A stretch of 64,000 nucleotides of DNA from Maricaulis sp034670125 (lineage in GTDB: Bacteria > Pseudomonadota > Alphaproteobacteria > Caulobacterales > Maricaulaceae): positions 56,710-120,709 of the forward strand of contig NZ_JAXMOC010000008.1 of NCBI RefSeq assembly GCF_034670125.1. Direction: 5' to 3'. Made by a program: the position numbers and the translations under genes. How positions within the stretch are numbered: the stretch's first letter is position 1; every line of letters starts with the position of its first letter. Positions 17,262 through 25,244 of this stretch are shown in pieces. The notes beneath the pieces were generated by a model. The model saw only the letters and a list, made by a program, of their open reading frames with translations, ran no database searches and was not told where the DNA came from.

Positions 17262-18616
17262 GTCTGGCTGTCCTTTCTGGCCTTGCGGGCGCGCTTGGCG
17301 GCATGAAAACGGGCCGCCCAGCCCGGCTTGTGGGTTTGCGGGGTGCGGGCGAGCGCGAGCGCATCAGCCGGCACATCCTCGGTGATCACGGCACCGGTTG
17401 CCGTAAAGGCACCGGCCCCGACAGTGACAGGGGCGACCAGACAGGTGTTCGAGCCGATGAAGGCGTTGTCGCCAATCACGGTGCGATGCTTGTCATATCC
17501 GTCGTAATTGCAAGTGATGGTTCCGGCCCCGATATTGGCGTTCGCGCCGACCGACGCATCGCCGATATAGGTAAGGTGCGAGACTTTTGCGCCCTCTGCG
17601 AGCTGCGATTTCTTGATCTCGACGAAATTGCCGACCTTGGAACCCGCCCCCAGCACGGCACCGGGACGCAGGCGGGCATAGGGTCCGGCATGGGCGCCGC
17701 GATGCAGATGTGCCCCCTCGATATGCGAATGGGCGTGGATAACGGCGTCTTCCTCGATCACCACACCGGGACCGAACACGACATGGGGTTCGATCACGAC
17801 ATCCCGGGCAATCCGGGTGTCATGGGCGAAGAATACCGTTTCCGGCGCGACGAGGGTCACGCCGTCGGCCATCATGGACTTGCGCATGCGTGACTGGAAC
17901 GCCGCTTCGGCCTCGGCCAGGTCATTGCGGGAATTGACGCCCAACACTTCATCGGCGTCAGCGACCACCACGGCGGCGCGCAGGCCGCGGGCCCGGGCCA
18001 GACCGACGACATCGGTCAAATAGTATTCGCCATTGGCATTGTCATTGCCGACATCGCCGAGCAGGTCAAACAGCAAGTCCGCCGGGGCCGCCAGCACGCC
18101 GGAATTGACCAGCCCGACAGCGCGCTCGGCTTCGTTGGCGTCCTTGAATTCGACAATGCGATCCAGGTCGCCCGCCTCATTGGTGATCAAGCGGCCGTAG
18201 GCGGCCGGATCGGCAGGTTCGAAACCAAGCACGGCGACCGACGCGCCCCCCTCCAGCGCCTCGAACACACGGGCGACCGTTGCAGCGGTGATCAAGGGGG
18301 TATCGGCGTACAGGACAATGGCATCACCGGTCTGGTCGGCCAACGCTTCCCGGGCGGCAAGTACGGCATGGCCCGTCCCTTTCGGCGGGTCCTGCAGCGC
18401 CGTGCGCGTTCCCAGGGCCTCGGCTGCGTCGCGAACGGCAGGCGAATGCGCCCCCCAGACCGTAACAATGTCCGACGCCCCGCACTCACCCGCCAGCGCC
18501 ACGGCCCAATCCAGCATCGGCCGCCCGGCGACCTTGTGGAGAACCTTGACCGTTTTCGACTTCATCCGCGTGCCTTGGCCGGCGGCGAGAATGATGGCGG
18601 CGCGGGATCGGGACAT
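17258..18616 (-). CDS. glmU: Bifunctional GlmU: GlcN-1-P acetyltransferase / GlcNAc-1-P uridyltransferase
   Basis: Makes UDP-GlcNAc for peptidoglycan and lipid A. The 452 residues have the uridyltransferase N-terminal half (IILAAGQGTRMKSKTVKVLHKVAGRPML, GTGHAVLAA, YADTPLI) and the left-handed beta-helix acetyltransferase half with hexapeptide repeats, including RLRPGAVLGAGSKVGNFVEIK and TYIGDASVGANANIGAGTITCNYDG. It is the first gene of a six-gene minus-strand operon and is divergent from gph, with 115 bases between the two starts. Confidence 0.96.
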   Translation of the reverse strand: MSRSRAAIILAAGQGTRMKSKTVKVLHKVAGRPMLDWAVALAGECGASDIVTVWGAHSPAVRDAAEALGTRTALQDPPKGTGHAVLAAREALADQTGDAIVLYADTPLITAATVARVFEALEGGASVAVLGFEPADPAAYGRLITNEAGDLDRIVEFKDANEAERAVGLVNSGVLAAPADLLFDLLGDVGNDNANGEYYLTDVVGLARARGLRAAVVVADADEVLGVNSRNDLAEAEAAFQSRMRKSMMADGVTLVAPETVFFAHDTRIARDVVIEPHVVFGPGVVIEEDAVIHAHSHIEGAHLHRGAHAGPYARLRPGAVLGAGSKVGNFVEIKKSQLAEGAKVSHLTYIGDASVGANANIGAGTITCNYDGYDKHRTVIGDNAFIGSNTCLVAPVTVGAGAFTATGAVITEDVPADALALARTPQTHKPGWAARFHAAKRARKARKDSQT

Positions 18617-18731
18617 TTGGACTTCCTTGGCTTGTGGAATCGGCGATTTCGACCTGTCAGGCGCTATAGCCTATCGTTGTGGTGCGCGTAACCTAGCTTC
18701 TCCTGCATTGCCCGAGACAAGGCCCGTTTTC

Positions 18732-19421
18732 ATGCTCGACTCCCGTGACGCCGCGCTGTTCGCAAACGCCGCAATCGCCTTCGACCTCGACGGCACCCTG
18801 GTCGACACCGCGCCTGACCTGTTGCGGGCCCTCAATGCGGTGATCGAGCCTCGCGGGCTTGAGCCGGTTGAACTGGGAGCTGTGAGAGCGATGGTCGGAC
18901 GCGGCGCGCGGGCCCTGCTAGAGCGCGCCCATGCGGCCCAATCGATGCAGCTTGAGGACCCCGAAGCGGCTGTCGCGGATTTCATCGAGATCTACAAATC
19001 CGACGTGGCCGCCCATTCAACGCCATTCGAAGGCGTCGAGACGACGCTTGCCTGGCTGCGGGCACAGGGATGCCGCCTGTCGGTGTGCACCAACAAGCCA
19101 TCCGTCCTGTCGGACATGTTGATCGGGGAATTGGGGCTGGCCGGGTATTTCGACCGTATTGTCGGCCCGGACCGGACCACGGCGAAAAAGCCGGCTGCCG
19201 ACCACCTGCTCGACGCCCTGGGACAGGGGTGGAGCCGGGCTGCCCTGATCGGTGACAGCGAGCCGGATGTCGGCTCAGCCGCCGCGGCCGGGCTGCCCGT
19301 TGTGATCATGAGCTATGGCTACAGCGAAAGACCGGCCGACTCCTTGGGAGCCGACCGGGTCATTCATGCATTCAGCGATGTACCGCTGGCGCTCGCCGGA
19401 CTGTGGCGAGGCACGACCTGA
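18732..19421 (+). CDS. gph: Phosphoglycolate phosphatase, HAD family
   Basis: A 229-residue haloacid dehalogenase-type hydrolase. HAD motif I is FDLDGTLVDTAPDL with the nucleophilic Asp, motif II is VCTNKP, motif III includes the Lys in AKKPAADH, and motif IV is GDSEPDVGSAAAAG. The cap domain is the small alpha-helical type of Gph. It removes 2-phosphoglycolate formed by DNA repair or oxygenase activity. The ATG at 18732 was chosen because translation upstream runs antisense into glmU. It converges on the small gene at 19422 with no gap. Confidence 0.88.
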   Translation: MLDSRDAALFANAAIAFDLDGTLVDTAPDLLRALNAVIEPRGLEPVELGAVRAMVGRGARALLERAHAAQSMQLEDPEAAVADFIEIYKSDVAAHSTPFEGVETTLAWLRAQGCRLSVCTNKPSVLSDMLIGELGLAGYFDRIVGPDRTTAKKPAADHLLDALGQGWSRAALIGDSEPDVGSAAAAGLPVVIMSYGYSERPADSLGADRVIHAFSDVPLALAGLWRGTT

Positions 19422-19640
19422 TCAGGCCGAGCGACGCTCGCGGCCGGCGTCGTTGGCTGCGCGGGTCGGCATACCGTTGACGAGGTTCGAGCGCACATCC
19501 GTGCGGGCGGAGCGCATGGCAGGCATGAAACCGGCTTCGACGAGATCGACGGAAACATCATAGCCGCGCTCGGCCCAATAGGCTTCAATTCGCGCTTTAA
19601 GACGACGCGCACCTTCGGGCGTGCACAGATCATTACTCAT
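19422..19640 (-). CDS. Conserved small protein of unknown function
   Basis: A 72-residue protein whose ATG at 19640 is preceded by a near-perfect AGGAGG. The sequence LCTPEGARRLKARIEAYWAE with GYDVSVDLVEAGFMPAMRSA and the later DVRSNLVNGMPTR is, from memory, conserved in many alphaproteobacteria as a hypothetical protein. The Trp/Tyr-containing amphipathic N-terminal half suggests a compact soluble fold. It ends immediately after the stop of gph on the opposite strand. No function is known to me. Confidence 0.8.
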   Translation of the reverse strand: MSNDLCTPEGARRLKARIEAYWAERGYDVSVDLVEAGFMPAMRSARTDVRSNLVNGMPTRAANDAGRERRSA

Positions 19641-19843
19641 GAACAAAACCTCCTACTCGGCCGAAGCTTCCCCCGGCCGGGAATTGCGTCCAATCTGGTG
19701 ATTGACGGGACGGGCCACGACGGCCGCGTTCCAGCTTGGTGGAGGCTGATATAGGCTGGCTGGCCATATGACGAGAGCATGACGGTGTGGCAAGTTGTCG
19801 CACCTTGAGCGCGACGCATGTGCGCTTCAACTTCCACATGTGG

Positions 19844-19872
19844 TTGACCGGGTAAAAGTGCCTGCTTATACG
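19844..19872 (+). promoter_or_regulatory. Sigma70-type promoter of tRNA-Val
   Basis: TTGACC (19844-19849) and TATACG (19867-19872) are separated by 17 bases and end 18 bases before the first base of the mature tRNA. This matches a housekeeping promoter with a short 5' leader. The rest of the 250-base gap up to 19640 shows nothing else I can assign. Confidence 0.6.
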
Positions 19873-19890
19873 GTCGTTTTCCGGGATACC

Positions 19891-19965
19891 GGGCGATTAG
19901 CTCAGCGGGAGAGCACCTCGTTCACACCGAGGGGGTCACTGGTTCAATCCCAGTATCGCCCACCA
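19891..19965 (+). tRNA. tRNA-Val (CAC)
   Basis: A complete 75-base cloverleaf. The acceptor arms are GGGCGAT and ATCGCCC, followed by discriminator A and an encoded CCA. The D-arm is TAGCTCAGCGGGAGAGCA, the anticodon stem CCTCG/CGAGG with loop TTCACAC gives anticodon CAC, and the T-arm contains GGTTCAATCC. It decodes GUG. Confidence 0.96.
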
Positions 19966-20099
19966 TTTCCATCCAGCCACACACCGCAACATCATCGATC
20001 ACGCGCCCCTGGCCCGTCGGCAACGCCGCATCCGTTTGTGATTCTGGTCACAAGAGACCCTGTGACGAGGTGGCGCATCTGCGATCTGCACGGATTTCT

Positions 20100-20114
20100 T
20101 GCGAAACATTCTCA
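20100..20114. promoter_or_regulatory. Candidate iron-regulator (Fur-like) box upstream of the iron transporter
   Basis: TGCGAAA-C-ATTCTCA is an imperfect 7-1-7 inverted repeat about 43 bases upstream of the iron-binding protein's ATG. Seven-base arms around one base with TG.GAA/TTC.CA ends are the general form of Fur boxes. The match is partial (5 of 7 arm positions symmetric) and the assignment rests mainly on context. Confidence 0.4.
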
Positions 20115-20156
20115 GAAGTGGGAGGAGTAGGGCACGTCAATAATATTGGGTGCGAC

Positions 20157-21218
20157 ATGAATTCCGTGAAACTCCTTGCCGCTGCCGCCGGGCTTGCCCT
20201 GGCAGCCTGTTCCCAGCCGGCCACCGACACCGCGTCGGGCGAGACCGAAGCCGCCGCCGAGGCGCGCGTCGTGAACGTCTACAGCGCCCGTCATTACTCC
20301 AGCGACGCCACCATCTATGCCGCCTTCACCGAAGCAACCGGCATCGAGGTGAATCTGGTCTCGGCCAATGGGGACCAGCTGATCGAGCGCGTCCGCGCTG
20401 ACGGTGAACGCAGCCCGGCCGATGTGATCATCACCGTCGATGCTGCCCGCCTTCACCGCGCCGAGCAGGCCGGCCTGTTCGCCGCCGCCGACTATTCCGA
20501 CCTGGCCTCCGGCATCGGTGCCAACCTGGTCGACCCGGAAGGCTATTGGGTCAGCTTCGCCAAGCGCTCCCGCGTGATCGCCTATTCGAACGACCGCGTT
20601 CAGCCCGGCGAGATCACGACCTATGAAGACCTCGCTGATCCGCGCTGGCTGGGCCGGATCTGCGTCCGTGAGAGTGGCAATGCCTACAATCAGTCCCTGC
20701 TGGCCTCGATGGTCGCCCATCTGGGCGAAGACGGGGCCCAGGCCTGGGCCCAGGGCATTGTCGACAACATGGCGCGCGAACCGCAGGGCGGTGACCGCAC
20801 CCAGATCAACGGCATCGCGGCCGGTGAGTGCGATGTCGCCATCCTGAACCATTATTACTACGCCATGATGGTCAATTCCGACGACCCGGCTGCCCAGGCT
20901 GCTGCGGCCGCTGTCACCCTCCTTTTCCCGAGCCAGGAGACCTCCGGCGCGCATGTGAACGTGTCCGGGGCCGGTATCGCGGTCAACGCGCCGCACCCCG
21001 CTGAAGCCCGGGCCTTGATCGAATTCTTCTTTTCCGACACCGCCCAGCGCGCCTTTGCGGAGATGACCAACGAGATCCCGGTCCGCAGCGATGTCAGCTG
21101 GGACAATCCGACCCTGGCCGCGATGCTGCCCTTCGTCGAGGACGACCTCAACGTCTCGGAACTGGGTGACCACAACGAAACCGCCCAGCGCATCTTCGAC
21201 CGGGTCGGCTGGCAGTAG
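20157..21218 (+). CDS. fbpA: Ferric iron ABC transporter, substrate-binding lipoprotein
   Basis: A 353-residue periplasmic-binding protein. It starts with a lipoprotein signal (LAAAAGLALAACSQ, Cys near residue 18) and continues with VVNVYSARHYSSDATIYAAF, typical of FbpA/FutA iron-binding proteins. The C-lobe has LNHYYYAMMVNS, the Tyr cluster that coordinates Fe3+ in this family. It is the first gene of a three-gene operon with permease and ATPase. The next gene starts with a GTG overlapping its TAG stop by one base. Possible iron regulation through the box about 43 bases upstream. Confidence 0.92.
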   Translation: MNSVKLLAAAAGLALAACSQPATDTASGETEAAAEARVVNVYSARHYSSDATIYAAFTEATGIEVNLVSANGDQLIERVRADGERSPADVIITVDAARLHRAEQAGLFAAADYSDLASGIGANLVDPEGYWVSFAKRSRVIAYSNDRVQPGEITTYEDLADPRWLGRICVRESGNAYNQSLLASMVAHLGEDGAQAWAQGIVDNMAREPQGGDRTQINGIAAGECDVAILNHYYYAMMVNSDDPAAQAAAAAVTLLFPSQETSGAHVNVSGAGIAVNAPHPAEARALIEFFFSDTAQRAFAEMTNEIPVRSDVSWDNPTLAAMLPFVEDDLNVSELGDHNETAQRIFDRVGWQ

Positions 21219-22828
21219 TGGACAAGGCGGGATCACCATCCCGCCTGCCGGGCCGGTCCTCCGGCCTGGCAGTCCTGGCGGCGCTCGTCTGTGCCGCACC
21301 GATCCTCGCAGTCGCGTGGATCGCCCTGACCCGTGACAGCGGCGACTATCTCCAACACCTCGCCCAGACCCGCCTGCCCGTCTATCTGACAACCTCGGCG
21401 CTGGTTGCCCTGGTCGCGGGCGGCGGGGCCGGCCTGATCGGGACCACTCTGGGCTGGCTTATCGCCCGCACCGACTTTCCGGGCCGCAAGACACTCAGCT
21501 GGGTGCTGATCCTGCCCCTGGCCGTGCCGGCCTATGTCGCCGCCTATGCCTGGCTCGACCTCAGCCAGGCGGGCGGACCGCTCGACGCGGTCACGGACGG
21601 TCTCTTTCCCACCATCCGCGGCGGCGTCGGGGCGGGCTTGATGTTTGCCCTGGTCCTCTACCCTTATGTCTACCTGCTCGCCCGCGACACATTCGCCAGC
21701 CAGTCCGCCGACGCCTACAACGCCGCTCGCACACTGGGCGCCGGCCCGCTGACGGCTTTCTGGCGCACGTCCCTGCCGATGGCCCGCCCGGCCGTCGCAG
21801 CCGGCCTGGCACTCGTGGCCATGGAAAGCCTGGCCGACTATGGCACCGTCTCCCATCTGGGTGCCCCGACCCTGTCGATCGGCCTGATCCGCGCCTGGAG
21901 CGGAGCCGGGTCCCTGGTCGACGCAGCCCGCCTGTCACTCGTCCTGGTCTTTATCGCCCTGGTCGTGTTCGGCCTCGAACGCGCCCAGCGCAGCCGTGCC
22001 CGCAGCGTCAATGCCTCCGGACGTCACAAGCCGGCGCCGCGACTCGCCTTGAATGGTGGCCCTGCCCTGGCGGCGATGGCCGCCTGCCTGACCCCCTTGT
22101 TGCTGGGCATGATCATCCCGCTGGGCCGCCTGGTCTGGCTGGCCGCGCACACCGAGACCGCAACCGGGCTGGCTGCCGCCAGCCTGCACAGCCTGACCCT
22201 GGCCGGCATCACCGCCCTGATTGCCGCCGCCCTGGGCCTTGCCACCGCCTATTCCCTGCGCAGCCGCACCACCATCGCCACCCTGGCCGCCCGCGCCGCC
22301 GGGCTTGGCTATGCGGTTCCGGGCGCTGTCGCTGCGGTTGGCGTGATCGCCATCCTCTCGGGGACGCAGGCCTTGATCGACCCGGCCTGGCGCGCCCTGA
22401 CCGGCGAGGTCTTCCCGATCCTGCTGACCGGTACCGGCGCGGCGCTGGTCTTTGCCTATCTGTCGCGCTTTGCCGCCGCCGCCATCAGCCCGTCCGAAAC
22501 GGCGCTCGCCCGCATCACGCCATCGCTGGACGGCGCCGCGCGAACCCTCGGGGCAACGCGTCGCCGCCGCGTCTGGCATATCCACTGGCCGCTGATCGCC
22601 GCCGGGGTGACCTCCGCCGGTCTTCTGGTCTTCGTTGAGGTCCTCAAGGAATTGCCGGCGACGATGATCCTGCGCCCGTTCAACTATGACACGCTGGCCA
22701 TCATCGCCCACAATTTCGCCAGCGATGAGCGCCTGGGCGAAGCCGCAATGCCGTCACTCCTGATTCCGCTGGTCGCCCTGCTTCCCATGATCTTCGTGGC
22801 CCGCTACCTATCCAGACAGGATCGCTAG
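21218..22828 (+). CDS. fbpB: Ferric iron ABC transporter, fused permease
   Basis: A 536-residue inner-membrane permease formed of two homologous halves, each with about six membrane segments. EAA-type cytoplasmic loops are visible in both: YNAARTLGAGPLTAFWRTSLP in the first half and DGAARTLGATRRRRVWHIHWP in the second. This is the FbpB/AfuB architecture. The start is GTG, overlapping the stop of the binding-protein gene, so translation is likely coupled. The ATPase gene follows 24 bases downstream. Confidence 0.92.
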   Translation: MDKAGSPSRLPGRSSGLAVLAALVCAAPILAVAWIALTRDSGDYLQHLAQTRLPVYLTTSALVALVAGGGAGLIGTTLGWLIARTDFPGRKTLSWVLILPLAVPAYVAAYAWLDLSQAGGPLDAVTDGLFPTIRGGVGAGLMFALVLYPYVYLLARDTFASQSADAYNAARTLGAGPLTAFWRTSLPMARPAVAAGLALVAMESLADYGTVSHLGAPTLSIGLIRAWSGAGSLVDAARLSLVLVFIALVVFGLERAQRSRARSVNASGRHKPAPRLALNGGPALAAMAACLTPLLLGMIIPLGRLVWLAAHTETATGLAAASLHSLTLAGITALIAAALGLATAYSLRSRTTIATLAARAAGLGYAVPGAVAAVGVIAILSGTQALIDPAWRALTGEVFPILLTGTGAALVFAYLSRFAAAAISPSETALARITPSLDGAARTLGATRRRRVWHIHWPLIAAGVTSAGLLVFVEVLKELPATMILRPFNYDTLAIIAHNFASDERLGEAAMPSLLIPLVALLPMIFVARYLSRQDR

Positions 22829-22852
22829 CCAGAACGCCCCGGGGGACGCCGC

Positions 22853-23884
22853 ATGGCGGACACACGCACAGTGTTGAGCATTCGCGGCGCGGAGCGTCGC
22901 TATCGGGCCGACCACGCCGCCCTGGCCGGTGCCGATCTCGATCTGCACGCCGGACGCATCACGGCGCTCCTGGGCCCCTCAGGCAGCGGCAAATCCACCC
23001 TCCTGCGCGCCATTGCCGGGCTGGAACGACTGGAGGCCGGCTCGATCTGCCTTGGCGGCACTTGCTGGAATGACACCGCCACCCATGTCGCGCCGGAAGC
23101 GCGCCGGGTCGGCATGGTGTTCCAGGACTATGCCCTCTTCCCGCACATGACCGCCCTGGCCAATGTCGCATTCGGTCTGACGGGGCCCGACAAGACCACC
23201 CGCGCCCAAGCCCAGCTGGAAGCCGCCGAACTGGGTCACCGGGCCAAGGCCTATCCGCACGAGCTGTCCGGCGGCGAGCAACAACGTGTCGCCCTCGCCC
23301 GCGCCCTGGCGCCGCAGCCCTCCGTGGTGTTGCTGGACGAACCCTTTTCCGGCCTTGACCGGCGCCTGCGCGCCGAGCTGCGCGAACGCACGATCGACAC
23401 GCTGCGCACCGCCGGCACGACCGCCCTGATTGTCACCCACGACGCCGAAGAAGCCATGGCCGTCGCTGACCAGCTGGCCCTGATGGATGGTGGCCGCATC
23501 ATCCAGACCGGTCCGCCCGACGATGTCTGGATGAGCCCGGTCAGCGCCACGGCGGCGAGACTGCTCGGCGATGTCGAAATCATCGAAAGCCAGGTCACGG
23601 ACGGTCAGGCGAAGACCCCGTTCGGGCCGGTTGATGCCAACGGCTTTGACGACGGTCAGCCGGTCAGCGTGCTGATCCGCCCGCGCGCCTTCACGCTGAG
23701 CCTTGATCCCGATGGCCCCTGCACCATCACCCGCCGCCGATCGGCGGGCCCGCATCTGACCCACCGCTTTGCCAGCGAGATCGGCGAATGGACCGCGCAA
23801 ACACCGGCCCCCTCTCCAATCCGCGAAGGGGATCGGGTGAGTGTCGAGCTGGATCCGGCCTATGTTCGGGTGGTGGCGGCGTAG
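22853..23884 (+). CDS. fbpC: Ferric iron ABC transporter, ATP-binding protein
   Basis: The 343-residue ATPase has Walker A GPSGSGKSTLL, Q-loop VFQDYALFPHMTALANV, signature LSGGEQQRVALARAL, Walker B VVLLDEPFSGLD and H-loop IVTHDAEEAM. A C-terminal TOBE-like regulatory domain (about 235-343) is present, as in FbpC/PotA-type ATPases. GGGGGA stands six bases before the ATG. It completes the fbpABC transporter; an outer-membrane receptor is not in this window. Confidence 0.93.
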   Translation: MADTRTVLSIRGAERRYRADHAALAGADLDLHAGRITALLGPSGSGKSTLLRAIAGLERLEAGSICLGGTCWNDTATHVAPEARRVGMVFQDYALFPHMTALANVAFGLTGPDKTTRAQAQLEAAELGHRAKAYPHELSGGEQQRVALARALAPQPSVVLLDEPFSGLDRRLRAELRERTIDTLRTAGTTALIVTHDAEEAMAVADQLALMDGGRIIQTGPPDDVWMSPVSATAARLLGDVEIIESQVTDGQAKTPFGPVDANGFDDGQPVSVLIRPRAFTLSLDPDGPCTITRRRSAGPHLTHRFASEIGEWTAQTPAPSPIREGDRVSVELDPAYVRVVAA

Positions 23885-23928
23885 TCGCAGCGTCTGTGCC
23901 GTCTCCAATCGCCAAACGCCCCAATACA

Positions 23929-24036
23929 TCGTCTTCCCACGGTCGGCGCGACGCGGCGATCCGGGGGACCTGCGCTTGCGTCGTCAACAGGATGGGTGAG
24001 GTCCCCCGGACAAGCCGGGGGATGACGGTGGAAGGG
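23929..24036. repeat. Palindromic element related to family A (diverged)
   Basis: Contains the perfect inverted repeat CCGGGGGACCT (23961-23971) / AGGTCCCCCGG (23999-24009) and an outer TCTTCCCACGG / GGGGGATGACGGTGGAAGG pairing. The phrases GGGGGATGACG and AGGTCCCCC echo family A ends and centre, but the arms differ. It lies between the iron transporter and the convergent MscS gene, where it may serve as a transcription end. Confidence 0.55.
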
Positions 24037-24063
24037 ATAGGGTATTGAGGCAAACGCTCCGCG

Positions 24064-25053
24064 CTATTTCCCGCCCGGCCAGCTCAAATTCAACGACGGG
24101 CGCACGGCTTCCGGGCGATCTTCGACCTCGAAGCTGACGGCCACCATCCACGGTTTGTAATCGGGGTCGGTGGCCGCAAAGGCGGCGACGACCTCATCGC
24201 GATAAATGGTCTCGATCGGCTGGGCGCGGCCCGGCCAGATGCGGAATTTGATACGCACGAACTCGCGTCCGGACGTCAGCGCCACCCGGCCCACATTCGA
24301 CGGGCGGGACAGGAATATGCCGGGAAATTGCTCGTGAAACCCGTGCATCAATTCGGTCGCCCGCGCTTCGGCCTGATCCTTTTCATCGGCATTGCCGGTC
24401 AGGGTCACATCGACAATGCAACGGATATAGCCGCGCGGATAATTGATCACATTGGTGATGGTGCGGTTGGGGATGAAGACGCTGGCGCCGACGGCATTCT
24501 CCAGCTCGACAAAGCGCATGGTGATCGACTGGACGATCCCGGTCTGGCCGGAAATCTCGACCAGATCGCCAACATCCAGCAGGTCGGAGAAGATGAAGGT
24601 AACCCCGTTGACGAGGTCCTGCACAACACCCTGGGAGCCGAAACCGATGGCCAGACCGATCACCGAGGCGCTGGCCAGATAGGCGGTCAGCGACACGCCC
24701 AGCTCGGCGAGGATGAAACCCAGCGTCAGGAACCAGACCGAGAACATGATCGCGCTGGCCGCCATTGAGGTCACCGAGCGGAGCTTGGAATATTTGCGCT
24801 CGGTCCGCGTCGCGATGATGAGATTGGCCACCAGGCGAATGCCGAGCACAACGATATTGGCCAGCACGGCGATGGCCGCAAAGATCAGCAGACGCCCCCA
24901 TAGTGGGGCAGTGTCGAGCGTCTCGGACAGGGGGGCGGTGACGTATTCCAATTCCGGGTCTCCGGGTGCGGGCGGGCCAAGACGGTCTGACCGGCGATGC
25001 GCGTGGGCCCATCGCTGACCCCACACTCTCCTATCCCGTCCCGCCTTTGTCAT
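24064..25053 (-). CDS. MscS-family mechanosensitive channel
   Basis: A channel-type membrane protein of up to 329 residues. After an Arg-rich N-terminus, three hydrophobic segments (about 52-72, 93-115 and 120-150) are followed by the pore/beta-domain signature ASASVIGLAIGFGSQGVVQD and FSDLLDVGDLVEISGQTG, then a C-terminal cytosolic vestibule domain. It would release solutes on hypo-osmotic shock. The start is uncertain. The ATG at 25053 lies inside the terminal TGTCAT of a family A repeat and has no proper ribosome-binding site; a TTG at 24951 with GGAG upstream would give a more typical N-terminus. Confidence 0.87.
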   Translation of the reverse strand: MTKAGRDRRVWGQRWAHAHRRSDRLGPPAPGDPELEYVTAPLSETLDTAPLWGRLLIFAAIAVLANIVVLGIRLVANLIIATRTERKYSKLRSVTSMAASAIMFSVWFLTLGFILAELGVSLTAYLASASVIGLAIGFGSQGVVQDLVNGVTFIFSDLLDVGDLVEISGQTGIVQSITMRFVELENAVGASVFIPNRTITNVINYPRGYIRCIVDVTLTGNADEKDQAEARATELMHGFHEQFPGIFLSRPSNVGRVALTSGREFVRIKFRIWPGRAQPIETIYRDEVVAAFAATDPDYKPWMVAVSFEVEDRPEAVRPSLNLSWPGGK

Positions 25054-25166
25054 CCCCGCAGTATGTCCGGCGAAGGCCGGACGGATGGCGGGGATCTAGC
25101 TGCCTGCAACCACATAGGTCCCTGACTTGCGCCCGGCCTTCGCCGGGCGTCCATCAGGGATGACAA
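25047..25166. repeat. Palindromic intergenic repeat, family A copy 3
   Basis: About 120 bp from TTGTCATCCCC to GGGATGACAA. It holds the hairpins GTCCGGCGAAGGCCGGAC and GCCCGGCCTTCGCCGGGC, with GGATCTAGCTG in the centre and TAGGTCCCTGAC to its right. Relative to copies 1 and 2 it is in inverse orientation. Its left terminus supplies the ATG that could start the MscS gene. Confidence 0.85.
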
Positions 25167-25191
25167 AGGGGCTGTATACCCCCACACAACA

Positions 25192-25221
25192 AAACGCCCC
25201 CACCGTCCGGCAGGGGCGTTT
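25192..25221 (-). terminator. Intrinsic terminator of the branched-chain dehydrogenase gene
   Basis: AAACGCCCC and GGGGCGTTT form a 9-bp stem around a 12-base GC-rich loop. On the minus strand the stem is followed by a short T-run (TTTTG). It stands 24 bases beyond the stop of the dehydrogenase gene. Confidence 0.75.
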
Positions 25222-25244
25222 GGCTTCAGGCTTGCGGGCCTGAC

